This document shows positions 22,455-33,209 of a stretch of 64,000 bases of DNA, one piece after another. The translations under genes were made by a program, and so were the position numbers. Below the pieces are notes generated by a model that ran no database searches, was not told the DNA's origin, and worked only from the letters and a program-made list of their open reading frames with translations. Source of the DNA: Trichopria drosophilae (Eukaryota; Arthropoda; Insecta; Hymenoptera; Diapriidae); the NCBI GenBank assembly GCA_030407085.1, contig CM059584.1:59783501-59847500 (forward strand). Direction: 5' to 3'. Numbering within the stretch: position 1 is the stretch's first letter; every line of letters starts with the position of its first letter.

Positions 22455-23060
22455 GTTGCCGGCAGCCATCGAAAACTGCTCCGGTCTGATGCACGACGTA
22501 CAGACCTACGTCAAACTCCCTGAACTTTGACGTCAAAATAAGGTCGGTCAAACGAACAGCAGTAGGGGCGGTCTTAGTTGAGCTCACTGCTAGCTCCAAC
22601 GATCTAGTGCGTTTCCGGACGGCCATCGAGAAGACGGTCGGTCCCAGAGGTACCATAATGGAGCTGCAACCAAGGAGGACAGTGTTTGTCCACGACATCG
22701 TGGACGGCACTAATTAGAGGACTGTGACGGAAGCAGTCAAAACATTCTTTGGTCAGTGAAATGTTTACGTATCTATGTCTCAAGATGATGACATCTCAGT
22801 CAACCTGCCAATTAAAAGCGTCAGGTGTTGCATTAGTGCATTCATTGGACTAGACGCAACATCAGCTGCTAACTTGGAGAAGGCCGGTCTCGTCATTGTC
22901 GGTTTGTAGAGGTGTAAGGTACAAGATTTTGTACCGTTGCTGAGGTGCTATCGTTACCAAAGCATGAGACACCTTGCTGCAAAGAGCACAGGGGAGGATA
23001 GAATTAAGTGCTCTCATCCGTGTCTGAAACTAGGGCTTCGGGCGAATCTAGACCTTCGCA
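22455..23060 (+). pseudogene. R1-like LINE ORF1 (gag-like) relic
   Basis: One + frame, with stops, encodes VRSVKRTAVGAVLVELTASS, VRFRTAIEKTVGP, a segment with RRTVFVHDIVDGT, and later a decayed zinc-knuckle block (RCYRYQSMRHLAAKST near 22955). ORF1 proteins of R1/TRAS-type elements show this RNA-binding layout and end in CCHC knuckles; the second knuckle cysteine has become Tyr/Gln here. It lies downstream of the RT relic at 20350, so it must be a separate insertion. Confidence 0.6.
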
Positions 23061-23813
23061 GTACAAATAGCGGGATACAACACTGAAAGCAGCCATGTGG
23101 GTTGGACATGCACCTATGAACTACCCCCTGAAGTAATGCTAACGCGGTTCCGCCTGGTCTGGTTGGTGGGCAATCAGATAAAGGTTTAGTGGGTGGGCTT
23201 GTTGGTAGGAGAATCCCACACACGGTGGAGTCCCGATGGCTTCTTATGATGCGTAAAGCATTCCCCCACCTTTCCTGATAACAAAAAAGAAGGGGTGGAA
23301 GAAACAGTCAAAACTGTCGTCGGCGCAAACGTAGCGGCAACAATGATCGTAGGCCTGACTACAAGCTCGCGCAGGGTTAACAAAGCTAAGTATGTAACCC
23401 TTGAGGAATAAAATTTCACATTAAAGATGGCTGCAAGAGTCGTGTTTTCAAAGCATGGAGCATCTCTCCCACTACCCCGTATGGGCTCAGTCGTTATTGT
23501 TCGCACATCCGGTACCGGTTGATAGCTGGGTGCAACGAAACCTATCCGACAGAGATAGGCCAAATGGATGTCCGAAAACATGGCCTAGGGAAACAATTCC
23601 CTCTGCTATGGGTCTGTCTAACTTTCCCATCGTTTTTCGCTAAATATTTTTAATTTGGATGTTGGGTTAAGCGGTTTGATCATAGTATAGGATAGGTTAG
23701 AGGTTAGGTCAGTAGGGCAAGGGCGGAGCCCCCCTCCCCCCCCCCTCGGGAACGCTCTAAGGGTTTGAATATTATGTCCGGGAAACTTAGATGATGTTAA
23801 TGTGTGTCGGAAA
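23061..23813. other. No gene recognised
   Basis: Open frames on both strands (such as 23186-23581 on -) are unsupported. A C-run lies at about 23732-23743. Confidence 0.35.
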
Positions 23814-23865
23814 AAATGACCGCAGAAAAAATGATCGGGAAAAAATGACCAAAGAAAAAATTACT
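23814..23865 (+). repeat. Short tandem repeat with AAAAAATGACC core
   Basis: About three units of roughly 18 bp (CGGAAAAAATGACCGCAG, GAAAAAATGATCGG, GAAAAAATGACC) occur just upstream of the next array. Confidence 0.7.
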
Positions 23866-23925
23866 AAAGCACCGTTACGTTAGGATGGTGTGAAATAACA
23901 ACAACGTATTTTTTTCCATAGTGCG

Positions 23926-24084
23926 TTCGACCAATTGTGTGTTCGACCAAATGTTTTTCGACCAATTGTGTGTTCGACCAATTGTTTTTCGACCAATTGT
24001 GCTTTCGACCAATTGTACCTTTCGATCAATTGTTTTTTCGACTAATTGTGCATTCGACCAATTGTTTTTCGATCAATTGTCGTG
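23926..24084 (+). repeat. 18-19-bp tandem repeat, TTCGACCAATTGT core
   Basis: About nine units of TTCGACCAATTGT plus a 5-6-base variable tail (GTG, TTT and similar). It is translatable in one frame, but the period is not a multiple of three throughout, so it is a minisatellite, not a gene. Confidence 0.85.
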
Positions 24085-24280
24085 GAATCATAACATAACA
24101 TATAGATAAATAAATAATGAGTTTCCCCACTGGATATTTGTGTAATATAATTTTGTTCATTCAAGATAGGGATTCAAAATGGTGAACCAAATTCTAAAAT
24201 TCTGACTGTTGCGATGGAGGCCGGTATGTTGTGTTATTTGTAATGCGTTTAGCGCCGTTTAACCTCACAGTTTTTCTTAA

Positions 24281-25079
24281 TTAAACTTGGTAATTGACTT
24301 TTGATTTATGTCGCAACTGGCGCCACCTTTTGACATAGAAAATTGGGCCAAAATGTAAATTAGCGCCCTCTATACCGGTTGCGCCATCTATTTGAAAAAT
24401 TATATCTAACATCGTTAATTTTACACACGTTGCGAGTGTTGAAATATTCGTAACCACCAGTGACGACGAAGACGATGCTAACGATGAAGACGAAGAAGAT
24501 GGCGACGACAGCTGTGAGAACGACTGTAGTCGTGCGGACACTATACACGTAGAATTTTGATCGGGCCATGACAAAGGTATCGATATACGCACTTTTTCTG
24601 TATCAGACAAGCTCGTCCGTTTTGTTTTAATAAATTGAGGAACTCATGTTACAGGGAAATTCTTTTTTCTTTATATAAAAACGAGATATATGCACAGTGC
24701 GGTGTTTATGTTTTTTTTATAAAAGGCTATTGCCTTTTCGTATTCACGCCGTTGTCGTTTTCGACGTTGCTTGTCCCGTTTCCTTTGTCGTTGAATTTCG
24801 ACTAATGAAGGGGTCTCCGTGGAATGTCGGGTGTTTAATTCTCCCTGGCCCTCGTCGATCGATCTTAGGACCAATAGGAAGATCCTTCAGTTGCCAGTTA
24901 AGAGTCCCGCTTGGAATCAGGACTTGTTTTAGTTCCCTAGTTTCGGAGAAGATGATTGGCTCCGTAGGAACAACGTTGTTATACGTCGTAGGCACTGACA
25001 TTACGCATGGCGTCTGGTAACAGGACATCGAACTGATCCAGTAGGGATTGTCCGTATAAGTCGCGTTCGGTTTGTCCAT
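24281..25079 (-). other. Unresolved ORF cluster
   Basis: On -, a 111-codon frame (25079-24744) overlaps a 67-codon frame (24874-24671) whose charged RQRKRDKQRRKRQRREYEKA stretch looks helical. Downstream, 24569-24360 encodes a short protein with a hydrophobic segment (VVAIFFVFIVSIVFVV). The opposite strand of that part is an acidic DDED-type repeat from GACGA-rich DNA, so composition could create the ORFs. I recognise no family. A frameshifted small gene is possible but unsupported. Confidence 0.2.
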
Positions 25080-25654
25080 CTCACAGCTGGAAGGATTTGA
25101 TCTTCCATTGCGTGAGGAATATCTCTGGGCTGTCTCGAGTGTTATTGAGGAATGAGGGATTATGCATGGTTACGCCTCTTAAATAGGTAGCTCGGGAAAG
25201 TTTGATTGGCTCAACAATCGGGACGAAGATTTCCCAGCCAATCGGAGACCAGTGTTAGAATTGTGCCCGAGTAGTTTAAAGATTTTTCTAATCTGTCGAA
25301 TTTACATGAAATCTCATTAGAGATTTCATAGCAGATTCAGATAGAAGAACTTTGAATTTGCTTTTTTTTTTATTAAGAAATTTCCCATAGCTATATTATT
25401 CTTTACGATTGCGTTCTGAAAAGAACGGATTAAGGAAGGAAGGTAAAGGAAAGGTTATATGTCTTTATTAGGTTTCTTCTTTTTTTTATTTCATTTTCTT
25501 CTAATGGTTAACCTCCTTCGTTGTAAAGGAATAGATGAAATAGACATGATGACGATAACCCAATTTCGAGTACTTTATTTCGCGGTGATTGGTCGAGAGA
25601 TCGAAGAGTCCTTTAACTGAATTTTTTTGATCCAAGTGTTCCGCGTCCGTGTCC

Positions 25655-25790
25655 GCCGTCCGATTTCGAAATTTCGGAGTGACCCATCAATGTGCAATCT
25701 GTCACAAGTAATTTAAAAAAAAATTTCCCGTTTGGTTGAAATTTGACATCCCGCAAGTATTTTAGTCAGAAAAAATATCAACAACGTCTG
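25655..25790 (+). repeat. Partial copy of the foldback MITE arm at 34070-34205
   Basis: It shares the GTCCGATTTCGAAATTTCGG, CAATGTGCAATC and GTTTGGTTGAAATTTGACAT segments with 34070-34205, and inverted with 33670-33815. Only one arm is present here. Confidence 0.7.
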
Positions 25791-25986
25791 GGACGAAATC
25801 ACAGTCTTCTTGAAAAATTCAAGTAACGAATAACGCTAACTTGACGAGGGATATAAAAGAATTATCTTTTTTTCGTCCGTCGCGAATACTCTTAATAGGT
25901 CATCGTGAAAATACAATTTCAATTTGGGATAGATTTTCGCGTTGCCCGAATATCCCCCAAAAGAAGTTGAGGGCGAATTTTACAAC

Positions 25987-25991
25987 CAACC
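25987..25991 (+). repeat. 5-bp target-site duplication (left) of BEL element 1
   Basis: CAACC here and at 33125-33129 flanks the element. BEL/Pao integrases typically duplicate 4-6 bp. Confidence 0.85.
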
Positions 25992-26542
25992 TGTTCGCGT
26001 GAACGATTGTGAAGGACGATCGTCTTAAGCGCCGGGTTACAGGCTGGTTGGGTGAAGATCTTGGATTTAAAAAAAAAGGAGAAGAGATGAAGAGTTTATG
26101 CTCACAAAATTATATTTTGGCAACTTTCCATTCATAAGAGTTTGACAATTCGCACACGAGCACGGCGCAGCTTGTACGCGTTTTACTGATTTGCCGATCG
26201 GTGAATTTAAAGACGAAATAACTCGAAGCATGGATGCGGTTACCATGAGCCTCGTGGAACAAAATGTCGGTTTCGTAGCACGACAGAAAAACGTGCGTGT
26301 CGATTCCATGCGAGAAAGTGAACGCGACTAACTAACCGGAACCACCGCGAAAATTGCAAAAAGAACCACTTACCGCGATTTTGAGAGATGGGAAACTCTA
26401 CTCGACAGACAACGAGCCAGCGCGAGGAACTTCCACTATCGGCGGGCCTTTTGACGCAATTTACTCAAGAAAAAATTGATTACCACGATTTTGTAGTTCC
26501 AATTTTGACACCCATGCGGCAGGCGATGCGCGATCGCGAACA
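25992..26542 (-). repeat. 3' LTR of BEL element 1
   Basis: Begins TGTTCGCG and ends CGCGAACA. Pairs with 32576-33124. Confidence 0.9.
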
Positions 26543-26555
26543 TCCCGCCCGCCTT
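26543..26555 (-). other. Polypurine tract of BEL element 1
   Basis: On - the bases AAGGCGGGCGGGA lie directly before the 3' LTR, as expected for the plus-strand primer. Confidence 0.65.
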
Positions 26556-26679
26556 GATTCCTTCCGAATCAATACGTTCGATAGGCGCAAACGGGAAGAA
26601 AATCCTTATGTTCCTAACTATTAACTAACGTTAACAATGAACCTTAAATTTACGATTTTTTTGTAACATAACTAAATAA

Positions 26680-28275
26680 CTAACTCGGTATATCATCTGC
26701 GTGCACCGGCAGGAGTACGAGCTTACGAATTCCGCGTGAGACTTCTCCTTTGGCCGTACGTACATCACATACACGAACGCGCCCATCCGTTCCTCGATGG
26801 ACGGCTATTACTCTACCCAACGACCACCAAGTTGGGGGAAGATTCGGTTGCGGTATGAGAACGATATCGTCAATTTGTAGGTCAGGTTGATCATTATGCC
26901 ACTTATGACGTTTCTGAAGATTGTGGAGGTAATCGATTTGCCAGAGACGCCAAAAGTGTTCGGTCATCCTCTGGACTAGCTCCCACCGCTTGAGCAGATT
27001 TTGATTTTCAGACATTAAAGACGGTTTAGGAGGAGCTAAGAGAGGAACACCTACTAGGAAGTGTCCGGGTGTTAAATAACGGAGAGTGTCATCATCGCGA
27101 GATAGGCTCGCGATAGGTCGCGAGTTCAAACAAGCCTCGATCTTGTAAATCAAAGTGGTGAACTCGAGTATGCTGAGAACTTGAATGCCAATTACTCGTT
27201 TTAGGTGGTATTTCACGGAACGTACTCCGCTCTCCCACATTCCGCCCATGTGCGGTGTGGAAGGTGGGATAAAACGCCACGAAATCTCCTGTTGGGACAT
27301 GTATTGTTCAATCGCCGAGTCGCTAAGCGCTGCTCGGAAGCGTCGACTAAGCTCACCACTGGCACCCTGAAAGTTTGTGCCGTTGTCGCTGTAAACGGCA
27401 GATGGAGTTGCTCGTCTAGAGCGGAAGCGATCAAAAGCGCTCAGGAAAGCGGCAGTGGTATAGTCGTCTACTAATTCTAGGTGCACGGCTCGTGTTGCCA
27501 TGCAGACAAACAGTGCTATGTAGCACTTGCGACTGTGCTGGCCTCGGCCTACAAATGACGATAATGAGAAGGGTCCTGCATAATCAATGCCCGTATGCGA
27601 AAATGGACGAGATGGCTGTACGCGTGGGAGCGGCAAGGGAGCCATCTTTTGCGTGCTGAGGACTGCTCGTTGTCGTGCACATATGGTGCAGTGGTGAACA
27701 ATAGACCGCAGTAATACTCGCGCGCGAATCACCCAAAATCGCTCCCGTAGAACGCGAGACATCAGTGAGGTGCCACCATGGAGGGTGCGGAGGTGCGTTT
27801 CTTGCAAAAGTAAGGTTAGAAGTTTATGCTTTGCAAGGATAATCGGATGTGCAAATTCTTGGGCAACTAGGGAGTTACCTAGACGACCACTAACCCGGAT
27901 AAGTCCATCCTCATCGAGATATCGGTCAAGAGATCGGATACAGCTCGATCTTAACAAACTCGATCGTTCTCGCAATCGATGGAGATCTGAGGAGAAACAT
28001 TCTTCTTGAATTGTGCGTAGCCAGAAAAGTTCTGCCTTCCGCCTATCATCGATACCTGTCGGCGGTATTCGACGCGTCAGGCGTTTGAATTTAAATAATA
28101 GCGTGGTGACTCTAATAAGTTTTTCCCATGAAGAGTAACGTTCGGAAAAACTCCAGGTAACCTGTGACGTCAAGCAAACAAGACGCTTCTCCTCAGGGCC
28201 TGACTCGATGGCGAGATATGGTGGTTGTTTCGGCCTTCTGAGTGGGGCATAGAGAGCCAAGGGGGTCCATGCCAC
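26680..28275 (-). pseudogene. BEL element 1 integrase region of pol
   Basis: A 531-residue open frame. After a linker it has an HHCC zinc-binding module (H...H near LHGGTSLMSRVLRERFWVIR, CTIC) at about residues 155-200. The DDE catalytic core follows, with GIDYAGPF (first D), YSDNGTNFQG (second D) and HMGGMWESGVRSVK (E) at about residues 225-360. A C-terminal DUF5641-like domain (RWELVQRMTEHFW, PPTWWSLGRVIAVHRGTDGR) precedes the stop. All three catalytic acids are present. The frame is open at its start but out of register with the upstream RNase H piece, so integrase cannot be made as part of an intact pol. Confidence 0.88.
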
Positions 28276-28613
28276 CAGAGGTCATTAGACGCCAATTCGA
28301 GGCAAGGGGATCCTCTTGAGGCCAAGTCGGCCGGATTCTCAGCAGAAGGTACATATCTCCAAGTAATTTGTGGCAGAGTAGCCTTCACTTCTGCGACTCG
28401 ATTGCCCACGAAGGTTTTGAGAAGTGACGGGTCCTTCTGAAGCCAGTGCAATACGATGGTCGAATCCGACCACGCTATCACACAAGAAGGATTGTCCTGG
28501 AGAGCGCACAGACTCCATTTGATGAGTTTGCTCAGTAAGTGAGCTGCTAAAAGTTCCAGGCGTGGAACGGTTAGTCGTTTAATTGGAGCGACCTTCGTCT
28601 TGCTCGTGAGCAA
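28170..28613 (-). pseudogene. BEL element 1 RNase H region of pol
   Basis: A 147-residue frame with RLTVPRLELLAAHLLSKLIK and VIAWSDSTIVLHWLQKDPS, matching the RNase H core E and D motifs of BEL pol, then VPSAENPADLASRG. It overlaps the integrase frame by 106 bases in another register, showing a frameshift. A further frame at 28851-28579 carries the preceding connection region. Confidence 0.82.
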
Positions 28614-28799
28614 GGGAAGAGCTCCAGGAAGGAAGTTTGACTCGACGAGAACACCACGTAGACCACAGCTGCGTACGCTTTTTCAGACGCATCAGCGAAT
28701 CCGTGTACGCAGTAACATTCCGTGGAGTCGGTACGAATCCAACGTGGAATGGAAATTCGAGAGAGGTTCTGTAGTCCACGAATAAATGCGAGCCATTCC

Positions 28800-29720
28800 T
28801 CAAGGGTATCTTTGGGTAGTGCATCGTCCCAAACCCAAGTGAGACGACCACATTTGTTGAATAATGATTTTGGCTTGGATTATTACTGGCGATATCCAGC
28901 CAAGAGGGTCGAAGAGCTTAACAATGCATGATAGCATCGATCTTTTCGTCCATGACGTTAACTCAGAACAAGGTTCATGGTGAAAACGGAATATGTCGGC
29001 AGAAGGGCTCCAGAGAATGCCTAACGTTTTGACGGAAGCTTCATCGAAAAATTCTTTATCGAGTGCGATATCACACGCTTCCTTCGGTAGATCCGACAAA
29101 AGGGACGGACAATTGGATGTCCACTTGCGCAAATTGAGGGCACCTGCACGGGTGAGTCCGATAATTTGATCGCGAAGTTGCTTTGTGTACGTCAAGGTCG
29201 GCCCACCGAAAAGAACGTCATCTACATAAACTTTATCTAGAATTTCCCGACTAGCTTCAGGGAAGGATCTTTGTTCGTCAAAGGCGAGTTGATGCAATAC
29301 GCGCAATGCTAAGAAGGGGGCCGAACTTGTACCGTACGTCACCGTATCGAGGCGGTAGGTATCGAGAGGAAGCTGTGGGGAACTTCTCCAAAGTATAAGT
29401 TGATAATTGGCATCGACGGGGTGCCCGCGAATCTGTCGAAACATTTTCTCTACGTCTGTAGAGCATACGTATCGGTTACGTCGCCAACGTAGAAGAATGG
29501 AAGCGAAATCTAGCTGCAATTTTGGCCGGATTAATAAATTATCATTTAATGACCTAGAATTTGAGCTGGGGCTAGACGCATTGAAAACGACCCGCAACTT
29601 GGTGGTCGAGCTGGTAGACTTTACTACCGCGTGATGAGGCAAATAATAATTCGGCCTATTGGGATCGCGCGGAACACGTGACATGACCGAGATCCAAATA
29701 TTCTTGCAAAAACGAATCAT
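28800..29720 (-). pseudogene. BEL element 1 reverse transcriptase
   Basis: A 306-residue frame with LPHHAVVKSTSSTTKLRVVF, NASS (fingers), STDVEKMFRQI (first catalytic D), YGTSSAPFLALRVLHQLA and the catalytic box KVYVDDVLFG, then GALNLRKWTSNC and the thumb segment GILWSPSADIF. The order is typical of BEL/Pao. Upstream register is lost near 29700, where the frame at 29916-29656 ends, and downstream near 28850. Confidence 0.88.
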
Positions 29721-29937
29721 ATTCTAATTTTAACTGCGGTTGTCGTGAAAGTCGTCGTTCGCCTGCTTCAAATATTCGTTTCGCACGCGTGAAAGAATCG
29801 CCAAGATCGAGCGTAGGGTCTCGCTTGTCCGGAAGACGCACATGGTACCTGCCCGTCTCGTCACGTCTCGTCGTGTCGGTGAAGTATTGTTGGCAGCGGG
29901 TTTCGTCTTCGGACAACCGTGCTGTTTCGGGAATCTC
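29656..29937 (-). pseudogene. BEL element 1 gag-pol junction segment
   Basis: Encodes the stretch between protease and RT. An in-frame TAG at about 29938-29940 separates it from gag-pro, although the reading register is unchanged. Its 3' end then loses register with RT. Whether the TAG is a readthrough signal or a mutation cannot be decided from one copy. Confidence 0.7.
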
Positions 29938-31953
29938 CTAGATTTCCCAAAATCGCTGCAGACTAGAGTTAAGTTCGACATTGGATATCGCGTGTAAGGC
30001 ATGCAGCGTAATCGGGGGATCGGAAGTCGACGAGTATACCGGTCCGAACAATACCCAACCGAACACGGTATTTTGTGCAACAGGTAAATGTTTGCGTCGT
30101 AATAACCCGTTTGCTATAATATCTCCGTAAATATCAACACCGAGGATGACATCTATCGGATCGGCGCTATAAGGATTCGGATCTGCAAGAAGAATGTCTT
30201 TAAACGCGAGACTTAAATTAACCGAGGATTGAGAAGAAGGTGCGTAGGCGGTGAGCTTCGGAGCGATAAGCGCGTTGACAGTCAGAGAGTCTCTATCGCA
30301 TTTTACATTCGGTATCACGAACACAGTTGTCGCGAATTTTATTCGTAATGACGCGTTAGCCCCGACACCGGTGACGGTGGCCGAAGTGCGACGACGTGGC
30401 ACCCGTAGAAGCTGAGCAGCCCGCTCCGAAATCAAGGAACACTCAGATCCTGGGTCGATTAGTGCTCGCAGCCGCAACACACGTCCGTTGCCTTCAACTC
30501 GCATCCAAGCAGTAGCGAGTAATTTTGTTGTGCTTCTTGGCTTATGGCTCACCCCGTGATGAAACGCCACAGTAGGCAAATTGTTCAGTTCCGATCGGTC
30601 AGAAGGTCGATCAGAAGTTCCCGTATCCCGAGATTCATGGGGGGCGAAATATGCGTGCAGGAACGTATGATGCGACTGCCCACACTGCCTGCATTTGGAG
30701 GAGCTGCACAGCCTTGGAGGACGTCCTGACCTTAAACAGTTGAAACATAAATTAGCGCATTTCACCGTATCGTAACGCGTAGACGGCGTAAATGTTTTAA
30801 ATAAATTGCAAAAATACAAGGGATGTGCATTATTGCACGCGATACATTTTTGACGAGTCCTCTTCAATTCTTGCGGTGAAGCCAGGTTAGAAGTTTGATT
30901 CCATGAAAATGACTTGGGCTTCATCGTTGGGGAACGTTGACGTGAAGACGTACCCGTCGAAGGCCGCTGAGTTGAAGACCTTGCATGGCTCGCTACGTTG
31001 CGTTTTTCTGCATGCTGCTGGTATAGGTACTGCAGACGATGCTTGAGGTAAGTTTCCAATTCAGCATACTTGGGCACGACCTCTGTCTTCCCCATCTTCT
31101 CATGCCATGCGTGGACCGTCACTTCATCGAGACGATTGAGCGTCAGTACAAGTAGCAACGAACTCCACTGGTTCATCGGTTCTCCCAATGTGCGTAATGC
31201 TGCAAGACATTCGTTGGTCTGCAGGATGAGCGATTCGACCGTTGCGGGCTTCCCCGATTTGGCAGAAGGGAGTGACAGCAGTCTGTCAATTTGAGCCGTG
31301 ATCAAGGCCGGTACATCCTGAAAGTGATCATACATTAATTTCCACGCTGCCGCGAAATTACCTTCGACCACGTCGACGTTGGAGATGATTAACAGCGCGT
31401 TGCCCAAGAGGCTCGTTTTCAGGTAATGAAGCTTCTCCACCGCTGATAACCCAGGCGCATTCACTACCAAGGAGGAAAAAAGGTCCCTGAAATTCGGCCA
31501 CTGCTTACGATCACCCGAGAACATCGGGATTCGAATCCGCTCCAGTGGCGTATGAGGCATGGCCGCCGTTGGCCTTGCTTGTACGGTCGCCACATTATTA
31601 GGGATGAGGGCCGCCAACTTATTTGAATAGTTTAAAAACATCGTCTCATTAGAAGAAAATTCGTTTTCATTTTGATACTCTTCTACCAACGGTGCCGGAT
31701 CAGATTTCGCGCACAAAATATCGATATGCGTTTCACGACATGATGACCAAACAGTGTCAAGTTTGTGTTGCAAATTGTCTATTTGTGCCGAAGTTATCGT
31801 TCCCGAAGTTAAGGGATCTATCGTTGAACAAACGCGTTTGAGCGTTTCGAATTGCATTAATTGCATAGTGACTATGCGCGTTAACGAAGCCGGCGACGTC
31901 GCACGAGAGTGCTTAGTAGGGAGGGCTAGTGAAAAAGTGTCAGAATCTGGCAT
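29938..31953 (-). CDS. BEL element 1 gag and aspartic protease
   Basis: A 671-residue open frame. The gag core (DUF1759-like) is at about residues 145-310, with RIPMFSGDRKQWPNFRDLFS, the motif FRDLF and LKTSLLGNALLIISNV. Cys/His knuckles lie at about 365-430 (CIACNNAHPLYFC, CFNC, CRQCGQSHHTFLH). A retropepsin-type domain (DUF1758-like) at about 475-620 has LRALIDPGSECSLIS as its active-site motif and GVDIYGD further on. It ends at an in-frame TAG leading into pol. The leader from the 5' LTR is 31954-32553. This is the best preserved coding part of the element. Confidence 0.9.
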   Translation of the reverse strand: MPDSDTFSLALPTKHSRATSPASLTRIVTMQLMQFETLKRVCSTIDPLTSGTITSAQIDNLQHKLDTVWSSCRETHIDILCAKSDPAPLVEEYQNENEFSSNETMFLNYSNKLAALIPNNVATVQARPTAAMPHTPLERIRIPMFSGDRKQWPNFRDLFSSLVVNAPGLSAVEKLHYLKTSLLGNALLIISNVDVVEGNFAAAWKLMYDHFQDVPALITAQIDRLLSLPSAKSGKPATVESLILQTNECLAALRTLGEPMNQWSSLLLVLTLNRLDEVTVHAWHEKMGKTEVVPKYAELETYLKHRLQYLYQQHAEKRNVASHARSSTQRPSTGTSSRQRSPTMKPKSFSWNQTSNLASPQELKRTRQKCIACNNAHPLYFCNLFKTFTPSTRYDTVKCANLCFNCLRSGRPPRLCSSSKCRQCGQSHHTFLHAYFAPHESRDTGTSDRPSDRSELNNLPTVAFHHGVSHKPRSTTKLLATAWMRVEGNGRVLRLRALIDPGSECSLISERAAQLLRVPRRRTSATVTGVGANASLRIKFATTVFVIPNVKCDRDSLTVNALIAPKLTAYAPSSQSSVNLSLAFKDILLADPNPYSADPIDVILGVDIYGDIIANGLLRRKHLPVAQNTVFGWVLFGPVYSSTSDPPITLHALHAISNVELNSSLQRFWEI

Positions 31954-32553
31954 GGTGATGAAAAATTTAAATTTTGAACTTGCAGCACAAAGCAGAGTAC
32001 TTCAAACGCAGATGTCACGCCGAAGTCTTGTTTATGTCTATTAACACTGCCAACGAGAGGGGGCAGGCGGACAGTATGGCGGCAACTACCTCGTGAGCGT
32101 TGGCTCGATCTCACCTGTGGTATCCGCGGCGATCACGTGGTGGGTCGTTGTACAGCGGTAGAGTGGGGAGCCGTTCCCAAGATGGCTCCGACTGAAGCAG
32201 GAGCGTTGCGTCTATCCTGTCTGTATTGGAGCCGGCAACTGGTGGGAGACAGGCGAGTGTAGAGGGGTCCGCCGTTGCTGAATGGGCCAACCAAAGTAGG
32301 GAGGCGACTTAAGTGACGTCACGATGAACAATGTCCAATATGCGCAGCGCGCGCGATTTGAATATGTAAATGCACTTTCTTGGGGCAAAGGGACGCGACG
32401 CGTTCCAATATGGCGTCGTTTTTATCGTTCCTTTTGCACACAACACTTTCAATTCCACAATTTATTTTTCATAAACCTAAAACACTGTATATATTATCTA
32501 ATTCAGTTTCGATCTCACTTTTTTTTAATTCATAAAATCCTTCGAATCCTGAG

Positions 32554-32572
32554 TATCCGGCTCGAAAGACCA
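32554..32572 (-). other. Primer-binding site of BEL element 1 (tRNA-Tyr-like)
   Basis: On -, three bases after the 5' LTR, TGGTCTTTCGAGCCGGATA is complementary, with about two mismatches, to the tRNA-Tyr 3' end as I recall it. This differs from the tRNA-Arg site of the other two BEL copies. Confidence 0.65.
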
Positions 32573-32575
32573 GAT

Positions 32576-33124
32576 TGTTCGCGTGAACGATCGTGAAGGA
32601 CGATCGTCTTAAGCGCCGGGTTACAGGCTGGTTAGGCGAAGATCTTGGATTAAAAAAAAAGGAGAAGAGATGAAGAGTTTATGTTCACAAAATTATATTT
32701 TGGCAACTTTCCAATCATAAGAGTTTGACAATTCGCACACGAGCACGGCGCAGCTTGTACGCGTTTAACTGATTTGCCGATCGGTGAATTTAAAGACGAA
32801 ATAACTCGAAGCATGGATGCGGTTACCATGAGCCTCGTGGAAAAAAATGTCGGTTTCGTAGCGCGACAGAAAAACGTGCGTGTCGATCCATGCGAGAAAG
32901 TGAACGCGACTGACTAACCGGAACCACCGCGAAAATTGCGAAAAGAACCACTTACCGCGATTTTGAGAGATGGGAAACTCTGCTCGACAGACAACGAGCC
33001 AGCGCGAGGAACTCCCACTATCGGCGGGCCTTTTGACGCAATTTACTCAAGAAAAAATTGATTACCACGATTTTGTAGTTCCAATTTTGAGACCCATGCA
33101 GCAGGCGATGCGCGATCGCGAACA
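32576..33124 (-). repeat. 5' LTR of BEL element 1
   Basis: Begins TGTTCGCG, ends CGCGAACA, followed by the CAACC duplication at 33125-33129. Confidence 0.9.
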
Positions 33125-33209
33125 CAACCCAAGACCTGTATTTTTCTCAATATTATTACGATCAAGACGAATACCTTCCGAGAGTTCAAATTCGTGAATC
33201 TAATTCTCT

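Larger units (their letters stand above)
25992..33124 (-). mobile_element. BEL/Pao retrotransposon 1, full-length structure
   Basis: A 7133-bp element with two similar LTRs (551 and 549 bp, about 15 differences, so roughly 3 percent divergence), a 5-bp CAACC duplication, a primer-binding site, a polypurine tract and gag-protease-RT-RNase H-integrase in BEL order on -. gag-pro is long and open, but pol is broken by a stop and several frameshifts. Structure is complete while coding is not, indicating fairly recent insertion followed by decay, or transposition in trans. Confidence 0.92.

Noticed and set aside
23926..24084. CRISPR-like regular array
   Set aside because: The repeat unit is only about 13 fixed bases with 5-6 variable ones, with no spacers or cas genes, in a eukaryotic context; it is a minisatellite.
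26388..26624. ORF nearly repeated at 32970-33197
   Set aside because: Both lie in the two LTRs of BEL element 1.
27205..27474. Antisense ORFs across the BEL integrase (also 27185-27370 and 27770-28009)
   Set aside because: Shadows of a well-supported pol frame on the other strand.
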